From NCBI GenBank assembly GCA_020849725.1, contig JADLAZ010000282.1, positions 72,294 to 136,293 of the forward strand: a DNA stretch of 64,000 nucleotides, written 5' to 3'. The stretch is from Chloroflexota bacterium (GTDB taxonomy: Bacteria; Chloroflexota; Chloroflexia; Thermomicrobiales; JADLAZ01). Shown piece after piece: positions 42,395-51,032 of the stretch (position 1 is the first letter of the stretch; each line of letters opens with the position of its first letter). The position numbers and the translations under genes are program-made. The notes beneath the pieces were generated by a model. That model was not told the origin of the DNA and did not search any database. It saw only the letters and a program-made list of their open reading frames with translations.

Positions 42395-42520
42395 CGGGCT
42401 GCGGCGTTGTCGCGGAAGAGGCTGGCCTCTCGGACGTAGCGGTCGACTATCGCGCGCGCCGTATGGCCAGTCTGCTTCATGGTGGCGCGCTCGCCGGCCC
42501 CGGCCACGGCCGCCGCCGTG
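42395..42520 (-). pseudogene. Remnant of a tyrosine recombinase C-terminus
   Basis: The minus-strand translation contains MKQTGHTARAIVDRYVREAS followed by LFRDNAAARA, clearly the C-terminal catalytic segment (His and Tyr) of the recombinase encoded at 62326-63381. Upstream of it no recombinase core remains. The coding frame then runs into unrelated sequence. It is a leftover of a related integrase gene. Confidence 0.7.
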
Positions 42521-42573
42521 AGCAACATCTTGGTAATACTCAGACACATCCTGTAGCCCAGTCCCCGCCCGGT

Positions 42574-42660
42574 TCACAGCCCGATGTGACCAGCCGGGTT
42601 GTCGCGGAAGAGCGAGCCCTCACTGACGTAGCGACGGGCGGCCTTGCGGCTGGTGACATG
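42574..42660 (-). pseudogene. Second remnant of a tyrosine recombinase C-terminus, with stop codon
   Basis: The minus strand reads HVTSRKAARRYVSEGSLFRD, then NPAGHIGL and a stop at 42574. This parallels the last residues of the intact recombinase at 62.3 kb (TSREMVDRYIRDGDLFRD, NAAARVGL, stop). The TCACAGCCCGA motif at the stop is also shared. Only about 29 codons remain. Confidence 0.65.
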
Positions 42661-42780
42661 GTCCTTAGCTCAGGGCCGCATACGTTGCCCGTAGGTCACC
42701 GCCTGCCCCCAGTTTGGCACGGGTTCCAACCGCACGGAGAGCGTGACGCCACCCGCGTGGCAGGGGGCGGAGTTGACGAA

Positions 42781-42798
42781 TTAGAGCATATGTTCTAA
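42781..42798. promoter_or_regulatory. LexA (SOS) box upstream of imuA
   Basis: TTAGAGCATATGTTCTAA is an 18-bp near-perfect palindrome containing GA(A/G)C-N4-GTTC, the LexA box of Gram-positive-type SOS systems. It lies 45 bp before the imuA ATG, so imuA, imuB and dnaE2 would be damage-inducible. Transcription probably starts within or just after it. Confidence 0.75.
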
Positions 42799-42842
42799 GA
42801 TTGCCTCGAATGCCCGCGCGGGCGGGCGGGAGGCGAGTTGCC

Positions 42843-43628
42843 ATGATGCCGTCGGGGCCGGCCGGGACGGACCCGGCGTGGAGGGCCGTGAGCGGGGGAC
42901 GTGCCGACGACCCGCTGGGCGAGGTGCGCTGGCTGCTGCGGCGCCTCCACGGCGCGGCGGCCGAGGCCCGGCCGCCGCGCGCCGTCGCCACCGGCCTGCC
43001 CGCCCTCGACGCGCTCCTCCTCGGCGGCGGCCTGGCGCGCGGCCGCCTGACCGCCCTCGCCGGCCCCGGCGGCACCGGCCTGGCCCACCGCGCCGTGGCC
43101 GCGGCGACGCGGGTGGGGACGGCCGCCTGGCTCGACCCGCCCGGCCGCCTGGCCGGCCTGGCGCTGCTGGGGGCCGGCGCCGACCTGGCCGAGGTGATCG
43201 TCGCCCGACCCGCCCCCGGCCGGTCGCTGCGGCGAGCCATCCGCATCCTGCTGGAGACCGGCGCTGTCGACCTGCTCGTCGTCGACCTGCCCGACGCCGA
43301 CGAGCACGTCGTCCGCCGGCTGGCGCAGCTCGCCCGGCTGGGGGCGACCGCGACCATGCTCCTGACCGAGCCGCGCCCCTGGTTGGCCGCCGCCGCCGAC
43401 GCGGTACTGCTGACCCGCCGCGCCGCCTGGCGGCAGGACGGCCTGGCGCTGCGCGGCTGTGAATTGGCGGTGACGGTCGCCCGGCAGCGGGGCGGGCGCG
43501 CCGGGGACGAGGCTCGCGTCGCGCTCGCCTACGCCCGCCCGCTGCCGCCGCTGCCGGGGCTGGAGGCGGTCCGCTTCGGCGCCGATGCCGGCCGGGTGGC
43601 CCGGAGGGTCGGCGATGGCGCGGGCTGA
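42843..43628 (+). CDS. imuA: ImuA (RecA-like mutasome component)
   Basis: 261 residues from the ATG at 42843, with GAGG upstream. The pattern is RecA-like without a true Walker A: ATGLPALDALLLGGGLARGR, then LTALAGPGGTGLAHRAV where the P-loop Lys is missing (GPGGTG), as in ImuA/SulA-like proteins. LLVVDLPDADEHVVRRL matches the Walker B strand and TMLLTEPRPWLAAAADAVL the next. ImuA cooperates with ImuB and DnaE2 in translesion mutagenesis. It overlaps imuB by 14 nt and lies under an SOS box. Confidence 0.82.
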   Translation: MMPSGPAGTDPAWRAVSGGRADDPLGEVRWLLRRLHGAAAEARPPRAVATGLPALDALLLGGGLARGRLTALAGPGGTGLAHRAVAAATRVGTAAWLDPPGRLAGLALLGAGADLAEVIVARPAPGRSLRRAIRILLETGAVDLLVVDLPDADEHVVRRLAQLARLGATATMLLTEPRPWLAAAADAVLLTRRAAWRQDGLALRGCELAVTVARQRGGRAGDEARVALAYARPLPPLPGLEAVRFGADAGRVARRVGDGAG

Positions 43629-45141
43629 CCGGCCGCCGGCGCGGGTCGCCTGCGTGCTGGTGCCGGACGTCGCCTACCAGGTCATGGCCCGCGCTCGCCC
43701 GGCGCTGGCGCGCCGCCCGGCCGCCGTCGTGCGCGACGGGCGCGTGGTCGCGGGTGGCGCCGCGGCGGCGGCAGCGGGCGTGGTCGTCGGGTTGACCGCC
43801 ATCCAGGCCCGGTCGCGCTGCCCGGCGCTGGCGCTGCTGCCGGCCGACGAGGCGGCCATCGCGGCGGCCGGCGGCGCGCTGCTGGCCGTGCTCGACCGCT
43901 TCAGCCCCCTCGTCGCGGCGGCGCGCGCGGGCGTCGCCTTCGCCGACTGGGGCGGCCTGGGCGCCCAGCCGGACGGCGAGGTCGCCCTGGCGCGCCGGCT
44001 GCTGGAGACGCTGCGCGCGGAGCTGGGCCTGGCGGCGCGGGTCGGCATCGCCGACGGGCCGTTCGTCGCCGCCGTCGCCGCCTATCACCGCGCCGACGCC
44101 GGGCGGCCGTTCCGCGTACCGCCCGGCGCGGGCGCCGCCTTCCTGGCGCCCTTCGCGACGATGATCCTGCCCGGCGTCGGGGCGCGCCTGGCGGCCCGCC
44201 TGCGCGACCTCGGCCTGGCGGACGTCGGCAGCCTGGCGCGGGTGCCGCCGACCGCCCGCCTGCTGCGCGCCGACCCGGTCCTCCTGCGAGCCCACCGGCT
44301 CGCCAACGGCGCGGACGCCCGCCCGCTACGCCCCCACGCCGGCCCGGCCGAGCGCGCGCGGACCATCGACCTCGACCCGCCGGAGGACTCGCTCCTCCGG
44401 CTGCTGGACGCGCTCCGCCGCGCCGCCCGGCCGCTGTGGGACGACCTGGAGGCCGAGGGGCTGACGGCCGACCGGCTGGTCGCGACGCTGCACGCCGGCG
44501 GCGCGGAGCCGCTGCGGCTGACCGTGCCGCTGCCGGCCGTCGACGGTGCCGACCGGGCCGCGATCGAGGGGCTGCGCGCCGCGCTCGACGGCGCGACGCT
44601 GCCGGCGCCGGTGGCGGCGCTGACGGTGACGCGGGCGGGCGTCGGCTGGCCGCTCGGGCGGCAGCTCCTGCTGACGGAGGCGGGGCGCGCGGCCCGCCGG
44701 CCGGACCAACTGGCGGCGGTCGCCCGGCTGTGGGCGCTGCTCGGCCCCGCCGGCGCGCTGCGGCTGGAGCCGCGCCCGGCGCGCTTGCCGGAGGACGCCC
44801 TGGCGGAACGCCCGTGGGACGACGCGCCCAACGGGGAGCCGCCCGACCCGGCCGAGACGCCCCGGCTGCTGGCCGTGCCCCCGGGGCTGCGCTGGGCGAC
44901 GCCGGCGCGGCCGGCCGTCGTCCGGGTGGCGGATGGCCGGCCGGTGGCGCTGCGCGAAGGGACCGGCTGGCGGCGGCTCAACGCCAGCGACGGCCCCTAC
45001 CGCGTCGAGACGGGCTGGTGGGCCGCCGCCGCGAGGCCGGTCGCGCGCGACTACTGGCTGGCCGCCGACGCCGACGGCGGCCTGCTGCTGCTGGCGGCCG
45101 ACCACGGCGGCGACTGGCTGGTGGCCGGTGAGATCGATTGA
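43615..45141 (+). CDS. imuB: ImuB (inactive Y-family polymerase homologue)
   Basis: 508 residues from the ATG at 43615, inside the end of imuA. Y-family fold: VACVLVPDVAYQVMAR at the start, RRPAAVVRDGRVVAGG, then AARAGVAFADWGGLG, where the palm strand lacks the catalytic acidic pair of true Pol IV, as in ImuB. LPGVGARLAARLRDLGLADV is the HhH of the thumb. The C-terminal 130 residues form the ImuB-specific extension ending GGDWLVAGEID. ImuB links the beta clamp, ImuA and DnaE2. It looks intact although its partner dnaE2 is broken. Confidence 0.85.
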   Translation: MARADRPPARVACVLVPDVAYQVMARARPALARRPAAVVRDGRVVAGGAAAAAAGVVVGLTAIQARSRCPALALLPADEAAIAAAGGALLAVLDRFSPLVAAARAGVAFADWGGLGAQPDGEVALARRLLETLRAELGLAARVGIADGPFVAAVAAYHRADAGRPFRVPPGAGAAFLAPFATMILPGVGARLAARLRDLGLADVGSLARVPPTARLLRADPVLLRAHRLANGADARPLRPHAGPAERARTIDLDPPEDSLLRLLDALRRAARPLWDDLEAEGLTADRLVATLHAGGAEPLRLTVPLPAVDGADRAAIEGLRAALDGATLPAPVAALTVTRAGVGWPLGRQLLLTEAGRAARRPDQLAAVARLWALLGPAGALRLEPRPARLPEDALAERPWDDAPNGEPPDPAETPRLLAVPPGLRWATPARPAVVRVADGRPVALREGTGWRRLNASDGPYRVETGWWAAAARPVARDYWLAADADGGLLLLAADHGGDWLVAGEID

Positions 45142-45156
45142 GCCGGGGAGCGCGCC

Positions 45157-46766
45157 GTGGCGACCGAGCGCCCGTTCGTCCATCTGGATGTCGCGTCCGC
45201 CTTCTCATTCCGCACAGGCGCCTCGTCGCCGGAGGCGTTGGTCGAGCGGGCGGCCGAGCTCGGCTTCGAGGCGCTCGCCCTGACCGACCGGAACGGGCCG
45301 TACGGTGCGCCGCGCTTCGCGGCCGCCGCCCGCGCGGCGGGCATTGAGGCGATCGTCGGCGCGACCGTGACCGTCGAGCCGGGCGGGCGGCTCGTCCTGC
45401 TCGCCCGCGATGCGGCCGGCTGGCGCTCGCTCTGCCGGCTCATCACGACGGCCAACTTGTCCGGCAAGAAGGAGGCGCCGCGCCTGGACCTCGCCACGCT
45501 GGCGGCCAATGCCGCCGGTCTGACGGCGCTGGTCGGCCCCGGCAGCGCCGTCGCCGAGCGGCTGCTGGCCGGCGACCCGGCCGGCGCCCGCCAGGCGCTC
45601 GACCACCTGCGAGCGCTCTTCCCGGCCGCGCCCGCCTCGGGGCCGGCCTCCCTCTAGCTGGAGCTGGTGGACCACCTCACTAGCGCCGACCGGCTGCGCA
45701 ACCGGGCGCTGGCCGCCCTGACCCAGGAGACCGGGATCGGTGTCGTCGCCGCCAATATGGCCGCCTTCGCCGCGCCCGAGGACGGGCCGCTGCACGATGT
45801 GCTGGCGGCCATCCGCCACCGCACGACCGTCCAGCAGGCCGACGGGCGCCTGGCGCTCAACCGCGAGGCGTACCTCAAGGCCGCCGGCGAGATGGAGGCC
45901 CTGTTCGCCTGGTGCCCGGCGGCCATCCCCAACGCCGGGCGGGTCGCCGCGGCCTGCGCCTACCGGCTCGACGCGGCCGGCGAGCGGCTGCCGAGCTACC
46001 CGCTGCCGGCGGGCGAAACGGCCTACTCCTACCTGCGGGTGCTGGCGTTGCGCGGCGCCGAGGAGCGCTACCGGCCGATGACGCCGGCCGCCGACCGCCG
46101 GCTCACCCACGAGCTGGCGATCATCGAGCAGCTCGGCTGGTCGGGCTACTTCCTGGTGATCTGGGACATCGTGCGCTTCGCCAGGGAGCGGGGCATCCGC
46201 GTCCAGGGGCGCGGGTCGGCCGCCAACAGCGTCGTGGCCTACGTGCTCGGCGTGACGAGCGTCGACCCCCTCCAGTTCGACCTGCTCTTCGAGCGGTTCC
46301 TGTCGCCCCAGAGGACCGAGGCCCCGGACGTGGATCTGGATGTCGAGCGCGACCGGCGGGAGGAGGTGATCGCCTATCTCTACGACCGCTACGGGCGGGA
46401 CAAGGCGGCGATGGTATGCGAGTACATCTGCTGGCGCGCCCGCTCGGCCGCCCGCGACGTGCGCCGCGCCCTCGGCCTGGCCGGGGAGGTGGAGGCCACG
46501 CCGGCGGCGGGGGCGGGCGGCGCGGCGGGCGGTGGGGGCGCTGCCGGCGCCGCCGCCGCGGCCGATGCCCCCCTAGCCGCCGGCGACGACCCAGCGGCGC
46601 AGGTAGCGCGCCTGTGCCGCCGGGTCGACGGCCTGCCCCGCCACCTGGGCATCCATGTCGGGGGGATGCTGCTGACGGCCCGACCGCTGATCGAGAGCGT
46701 GCCGGTCGAGCGGGCGACGATGGACGGCCGTACCGTCAGCATCTGGGACAAGGACGACCTGGAACG
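45157..46766 (+). pseudogene. dnaE2: dnaE2, 5' part, with internal stop and 3' truncation by an IS
   Basis: Starts at the GTG at 45157. The PHP-domain N-terminus is clear (FVHLDVASAFSFRTGASSPE, then FEALALTDRNGPYG). An in-frame TAG at 45655-45657 interrupts it, where the reading would otherwise continue LELVDHLTSADRLRN in the same frame; TAC to TAG (Tyr) is the likely change. The polymerase part continues with GYFLVIWDIVRFARERGIRV, RGSAANSVVAYVLG and PDVDLDVERDRREEV (the catalytic PDxDxD Asp residues), then ends at IWDKDDLER where the ISL3 element begins. The middle and 3' portion are missing here; the 3' end is found after the IS. Confidence 0.85.
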
Positions 46767-46847
46767 GGCTCTCCCGCGCTTCGCGTGACGGCCAAGGCCA
46801 GGGTAAGATCGACCCCTTAGCTGCGGTCTCGTCAGGAGGGGCCGGCC

Positions 46848-48506
46848 ATGTTCGTCACCGCCGTGCTGCCGCCCGACAGCGGCTTGGTCGTCGAGGGCGT
46901 CAGCGCCGACGCCGAGCGCGTCATCGTCCGCCTGGCCGGCACCCGCCAGACCGCCGCCTGCCCGGCCTGCGGGGTGGTGACGGGCCGCGTCCACGCGGCC
47001 TACACCCGGACGCTGACCGACTTACCCTGCCATGGCCTGGCGGTCGTCCTGCGCGTGCGCGTCCGGCGTTTCCGCTGCGGCCGAGCCGGCTGCCCGCGCC
47101 GCACCTTCGCCGAGCGCCTGGACGGCCTGGCCGCCCCGCGCGCCCGGCGCAGCCGCCGCCTCGGCGCCCTCCACGTCGCCATCGGCTTGGCCCTCGGCGG
47201 CGAAGGCGGCGCCCGGCTGGCCGCCGAGGTCGGCGTGCCGATCAGCGCCGACACGCTGCTGCGCGCCATCACGGCGGCCCCGTTGCCGGCCGCGCCCACG
47301 CCGCGGGTGCTGGGCGTGGACGACTGGTGCTGGCGGCGCGGCCACCGCTATGGGACGATCCTTATCGATCACGAGCGCCGCCGCGTCGTCGACCTGCTGC
47401 CCGATCGCACCGCCGACGGCCTGGCGCGCTGGCTCGCCGCGCACCCCGGCGTCGAGCTCGTCACGCGCGACCGGGCGGGGGCCTACGCCGACGGCATCCG
47501 CCGCGGCGCGCCTGACGCGGTCCAGATCGCCGACCGCTTCCACGTCGTCAAGAACGTCGGCGAGGCGCTCGCGCGCGTCCTCCAGCGGCATCACCGGCGC
47601 CTCACGGCGGCGGCCAAGGCGGTCGACGACGCGCGCCGGGCCGCGGAGCCGGCGCCCCCGGTCGTCCCGCCGCCCCCGCGGCCGCCGACCGCCCGGCAGG
47701 CGGCGGTCCAGGCGGCGCGCGAGCGGCGGATGGCGCTCTACACCGAGGTGCGCGCCCTGCACGCCCGCGGGCTGAGCCAGCGCGCGGTCGCGCGCCAACT
47801 CGGCGTCAGCCGGGCGACGGTCGCCAAGTTCGTCGCCGGCGAGGTCTGCCTGGAGCGGGCGCTCTACCCGCCGCGCGCGCCCCAGCCGACCACCATCCTC
47901 ACGCCCTACGAGCCGTATCTGCGCGAGCGCTGGGCGGCGGGCTGCCACAACGCCTGGCGCCTCTGGGAGGAGATCCGGGCGATGGGCTTCGCCGGCTCGC
48001 GCTCGCTGGTGCGGCTGCGGCTGGCCGCCTGGCGCACCGAGCCGGGCCGAGGCGGGCGGCCCGCCCCCGGCGCCGCCGAACCCGGCCCGCCGGCGCGCCC
48101 GACGGCGCGGGCGCTCTCGCCGCGCCAGGCGCGCTGGCTGTTGGTCGCTCCGGTGGACGAGGTCGAACCGGCGCACCTAGCCGTCCTGGACCACCTCTGT
48201 CGGCACTGCCCGGACGTCCCGATCGCCCAGCGGCTGACGCTGGCGTTCGGTCGCCTCGTCCGCGAGCGCGACGTGGCGGCGTTCGCGACCTGGCTGGCCG
48301 ATGCGACGGCGAGCGGTGTAGCGGAGTTCCGCGAGCTGGCCGCCGGCATAGCGCGCGACCGAGTGGCCATCGAGGCGGCGCTCCGGCACGAGTGGAGCAA
48401 TGGCCGGACCGAGGCCCACGTACTGCAGCTGAAGGCGGTCCGTCGCCAGATGCGGGGGCGCGGCGGCTTCGAGTTGCTGCGCCGGCGCGTCATCAAGGCC
48501 GCGTAG
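46848..48506 (+). CDS. ISL3-family transposase
   Basis: 552 residues. An N-terminal zinc finger (CPACGVVTGRVHAAY, then CGRAGCPRRTFAE) precedes the DDE core: VLGVDDWCWRRGHRYGTILI gives the first Asp, LVTRDRAGAYADGIRRGAPD the second, and QIADRFHVVKNVGEAL follows. An HTH (GLSQRAVARQLGVSRATVAK) is inserted in the middle, and HEWSNGRTEAHVLQLKAVRR carries the Glu. This is the standard ISL3 (IS1167/IS204) layout, full length. RBS AGGAGG is 9 nt before the ATG. Expected to be active. Confidence 0.92.
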   Translation: MFVTAVLPPDSGLVVEGVSADAERVIVRLAGTRQTAACPACGVVTGRVHAAYTRTLTDLPCHGLAVVLRVRVRRFRCGRAGCPRRTFAERLDGLAAPRARRSRRLGALHVAIGLALGGEGGARLAAEVGVPISADTLLRAITAAPLPAAPTPRVLGVDDWCWRRGHRYGTILIDHERRRVVDLLPDRTADGLARWLAAHPGVELVTRDRAGAYADGIRRGAPDAVQIADRFHVVKNVGEALARVLQRHHRRLTAAAKAVDDARRAAEPAPPVVPPPPRPPTARQAAVQAARERRMALYTEVRALHARGLSQRAVARQLGVSRATVAKFVAGEVCLERALYPPRAPQPTTILTPYEPYLRERWAAGCHNAWRLWEEIRAMGFAGSRSLVRLRLAAWRTEPGRGGRPAPGAAEPGPPARPTARALSPRQARWLLVAPVDEVEPAHLAVLDHLCRHCPDVPIAQRLTLAFGRLVRERDVAAFATWLADATASGVAEFRELAAGIARDRVAIEAALRHEWSNGRTEAHVLQLKAVRRQMRGRGGFELLRRRVIKAA

Positions 48507-48528
48507 GGAGAGCGGAGCCGTGGGCGGG

Positions 48529-48687
48529 ATGATCGTCAGGTCCGAGTGGAGGCGCCACGGCGTGGTCGTCCTCCTGCTGGCTGCGGCCGTCGTCACGCCG
48601 ACGCCGCCGGCGCTGGCCGGGGCGCTGGTGGTCGTCTCGATCGCGCTGCTCGCGCTGACCGCCCGACGGAGCCAGCGTCACCCCTGA
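48529..48687 (+). CDS. Possible 52-residue membrane passenger of the ISL3 element
   Basis: An ORF from ATG 48529 (GGAG about 12 nt upstream) to TGA 48685-48687, within the IS after the transposase. It has two hydrophobic stretches (GVVVLLLAAAVV and ALVVVSIALLALTA) separated by a Pro-rich turn, and charged ends, so a double-spanning membrane protein is possible. No family is recognised. Because the IS is GC-rich, chance openness is possible. Confidence 0.3.
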   Translation: MIVRSEWRRHGVVVLLLAAAVVTPTPPALAGALVVVSIALLALTARRSQRHP

Positions 48688-48745
48688 TCCCGGCCCGCGG
48701 CCATTGACGAGTCTGGTCCCGATTCACGCGAAGCGCGGGAGAGCC

Positions 48746-49479
48746 ACGATCCGGTTGACATTTACACGGTCGAATGCCGGCCGGACGGGACGCCGGCGCT
48801 GCGCGTGGGGCTGCGCTGCGTGGCCGGCGTCGGGCCGGAGCACCGGGAGCGCCTGGAAGCGGCCCGGCGCGACGGCCCCTACCGCGACCTGGCCGACCTG
48901 CGCCGGCGGAGCGGGCTGTCGCGCGCGGCGCTGGCCAACCTGGCCCGCTGCGGCGCGCTGGCCGCCTTGGAGCCGGACCGGCGTCGGGCGCTGTGGGCGG
49001 TGGTGGCGCTGGGCGAGCCGGACGACCGGCCGACGTTGCCGGGGCTGGGCCTGGCGGAGGCGCCGCCGCCGCTACGGCCGATGACGCGGGCGGAAGAGCT
49101 GCTGGCCGACGAGGCGGCGCTGGGCTTCTCGCCGGCCGGCCATCGGCTGGAGCTGGCGCGGGCGCGGCTGGACCGGCTGGGGGTGCGGCCGCTGGCGGTG
49201 CTGGCCGGGCTGGCCGACGGGGCGCGGGCGCGGGTGGCAGGGGTGATTGAGGTCGCCCAATCTCCCCCCACGGCCCGGGGCATGGTCTTCCTGGGCATCG
49301 ATGACGAAACGTCGGTGCTGGACGTGGCGCTGCGGCCGCCGGTGGCCGCCCGACACCGGGCGCTGCTGACGGGCAGCACGGCGGTGGTGGTCGAGGGGGT
49401 CGTCCAGCGGGATGGCCCGGTCGTCAGCCTGCTGGCGACGCGCCTGACGCGACTGGACGAGGCGACCGGGCGGCGCTGA
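48746..49479 (+). pseudogene. dnaE2: dnaE2, 3' remnant after the IS
   Basis: The frame is open from 48746 and reads HDPVDIYTVE then RVGLRCVAGVGPEHRERLEA, RDLADLRRRSGLSRAALANL and the OB-fold region ARVAGVIEVAQSPPTARGMV with FLGIDDETSVLDV. This is the C-terminus of DnaE2. The fingers and part of the palm between IWDKDDLE (46766) and this point are lost, so no functional polymerase can be made. The stop is at 49477-49479. Confidence 0.85.
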
Positions 49480-49540
49480 CGGACACCCGGCGGTCGGTGG
49501 CCGCGCGAGCGAGCGCCCATCACGACGCGGCCGTGTCGCT

Positions 49541-49562
49541 CGAACTGATGTTCTGGTACACT
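49541..49562 (+). promoter_or_regulatory. LexA box and -10 of the truncated lexA
   Basis: CGAACTGATGTTCT (49541-49554) contains a perfect GAAC-N4-GTTC LexA box. A -10-like TACACT (49557-49562) begins 3 nt after it, so LexA binding would cover the promoter. The lexA ATG is 65 bp downstream. The same box type precedes imuA. Confidence 0.7.
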
Positions 49563-49627
49563 CGTGCCAGGCGGGCACCGCATCGGGCGGTGCGTCGGCG
49601 CGCACTTGTGTGGAGAGGGTACGAGAC

Positions 49628-49846
49628 ATGGGCGTTCAAGCGGCGGGGGCGGACGTGACGGGGCTGAGCCGGCGACAGGCGACGATCCTGGAGGCCATCC
49701 GGCGGGCGATCACCGCGCGCGGGGTAGGGCCGACGGTGCGCGAGATCACCGCGGCGTGCGGCCTGGCCTCCCTCTTGTTCTACCACAAGCGCGACGCCCA
49801 GTCGGCCGTACATCATGAGTGGCAGAGGATCGGAGGAAAGGCGTGA
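49628..49846 (+). pseudogene. lexA: Truncated lexA, DNA-binding half only
   Basis: 72 residues from the ATG at 49628 with GGAGAGG 9 nt upstream. LSRRQATILEAIRRAITARG then GPTVREITAACGLAS is the LexA winged-HTH start. The rest (LLFYHKRDAQSAVHHEWQRI) diverges and stops before the hinge, cleavage site and Ser/Lys protease domain, so it cannot self-cleave. An isolated N-terminal LexA domain might still bind weakly as a monomer or titrate boxes. The TGA overlaps the next gene's GTG. Degeneration of a full lexA is the likeliest origin. Confidence 0.72.
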
Positions 49847-50412
49847 GCGATACGAGCACCGGAACTGGCAAGGTGGTCGTGAACCGGTCGATGTCGCTTG
49901 ACGGCTTCATCGCCGGTCCCGGCCACGCGATGGACTGGATCTTCGACTTCATGGCGCCGGACGCCTTCCCGGAGATCGCGGCGGCCACCGGCGCCATGCT
50001 CGTCGGCCGGCGGACCTACGAGGTCGGCAACCGCATGGCTGCCGGCAAGGAGCGGGGGGCAGCATCGAGCGGCGAAACGTACCCCTTTGCCGGGCCGGTG
50101 TTCGTCCTGACCCACGCGCCGCCGGACCCGCCGGACGCGGCGGTCACGATCCTCACCGGCGACATCGGGGACGCGGTCGCCACGGCGCGCCGCGCCGCGG
50201 GCGGCAAGGACCTGGAGGTCCTCGGCGCCGACGTGGCCGGCCAGTGCCTGCGGCGCGGGCTCGTCGACGAGGTCCTGGTGTATGTCCTGCCGGTGCTGCT
50301 CGGCGACGGCATCCGCTTCTCGTCCCCGGGCCTGGCCAGGGTAGACCTGGAACCGGTCAGCAGCAGGCGGTCGGGCGCCGTCACCCTCCTCCGGTTCCGC
50401 GTCCGCCGGTAG
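49843..50412 (+). CDS. Dihydrofolate-reductase-family (RibD C-terminal-like) protein
   Basis: 189 residues from the GTG at 49843 (GTGA overlap with lexA', GGAGG 6 nt upstream). VVVNRSMSLDGFIAGPGHAM is the typical start of small DHFR/RibD-C-fold reductases. GAMLVGRRTYEVG follows, then VFVLTHAPPD and LEVLGADVAGQCLRRGLVDE, with VLVYVLPVLLGDGIRFSSP at the end. Members are NADPH-dependent reductases of unknown substrate. Intact. It does not obviously belong to the SOS cassette. Confidence 0.85.
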   Translation: MSDTSTGTGKVVVNRSMSLDGFIAGPGHAMDWIFDFMAPDAFPEIAAATGAMLVGRRTYEVGNRMAAGKERGAASSGETYPFAGPVFVLTHAPPDPPDAAVTILTGDIGDAVATARRAAGGKDLEVLGADVAGQCLRRGLVDEVLVYVLPVLLGDGIRFSSPGLARVDLEPVSSRRSGAVTLLRFRVRR

Positions 50413-50438
50413 TCCGTGGAAGGAAGGAGCGCTCCGTC

Positions 50439-50525
50439 ATGGCAATGACGCAGCCGTCGGGCTCAACGGCGGCCAGCGGCGCGGAGCGTAGCGGCGGCAC
50501 CGCGTCAGGGGACCTTCCTGCGTGA
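50439..50525 (+). CDS. Possible 28-residue peptide or truncated gene start
   Basis: ATG at 50439 after a strong GGAAGGAGC. The frame stops at 50523-50525. The peptide is Ser/Gly/Thr-rich (MAMTQPSGSTAASGAE) with no motif. The good ribosome-binding site suggests either a real small peptide or the beginning of a gene cut off by rearrangement. Low certainty. Confidence 0.25.
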   Translation: MAMTQPSGSTAASGAERSGGTASGDLPA

Positions 50526-50625
50526 CACCCGCCCGCGCGCCGGCACGGGGCGGGGGAGCCGGCTGCGCTACAATGGACCGACGCGGCCGGGCCGGGCCGA
50601 GGACGTGGGGCAGCGAGGGGGTGGG

Positions 50626-50958
50626 ATGGCGGCGGAGGCGGCGTTCCGCGACGCGCTGGCCGGGCTGGAGCCGGCGTGGCGGCGCCTGGCCGGCGACCGC
50701 GCGACGGCCCGCCTGCGCGAGATGATGGCCACGCTCGGGGCGGTGCGCATGGCCGTGCGCCTGCTGGCCGGCGACCTGGGCTGGGAGGGCTTCACCGCCC
50801 TGTCGCTGGCCGGGCGGCTCGACCTGGGGGTGGAGGCGCAGGTGCTGCGACCCGAGTTCGCGGGGCTGTTCGACGAGACGGACCGGCGGTGGGCACGGGC
50901 GCGGCTGGCGCAGTTCGGCTACGCAGCGCCCTGGGAAGTGCCAGCGGACTCGGTCTAG
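50626..50958 (+). CDS. Small helical hypothetical protein
   Basis: 110 residues from the ATG at 50626 (GAGGGGG upstream; a GTG at 50605 would add 7 residues). All-helical with alanine- and arginine-rich amphipathic segments (LREMMATLGAVRMAVRLLAG, DLGWEGFTALSLAGRL). No family is recognised. It is followed by a convergent PIN-domain gene. Base composition like its GC-rich neighbours. Confidence 0.4.
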   Translation: MAAEAAFRDALAGLEPAWRRLAGDRATARLREMMATLGAVRMAVRLLAGDLGWEGFTALSLAGRLDLGVEAQVLRPEFAGLFDETDRRWARARLAQFGYAAPWEVPADSV

Positions 50959-51032
50959 CGCCGCCCGGACCGGGGGTGCGCCCAGACCGCCTGCCCACGC
51001 CGCCGCACCGCGATCCGCATTGGTCCTCATTA

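Larger units (their letters stand above)
42103..42842. other. Intergenic region with integrase remnants and an SOS box
   Basis: 740 bp. No intact gene. Two degenerate minus-strand tyrosine-recombinase 3' ends (42395-42520 and 42574-42660) and a LexA-type box (42781-42798) are listed separately. The rest shows nothing I can support. Confidence 0.6.
46767..48745 (+). mobile_element. ISL3-family insertion sequence
   Basis: 1979 bp bounded by perfect 22-bp inverted repeats beginning GGCTCTCCCG and ending TTCGCGTGA (46767-46788; complement at 48724-48745). GGCTCT ends are usual in ISL3 elements. The flanking 8-mers (CTGGAACG before, ACGATCCG after) do not match, so there is no target duplication. 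Together with the missing central part of dnaE2, this suggests an IS-associated deletion. Inside are a transposase and a small possible passenger gene. Confidence 0.88.

Noticed and set aside
45667..46788. Separate polymerase gene beginning after the TAG at 45657
   Set aside because: It continues the same frame and the same DnaE2 domain without a ribosome-binding site; a nonsense mutation explains it better.
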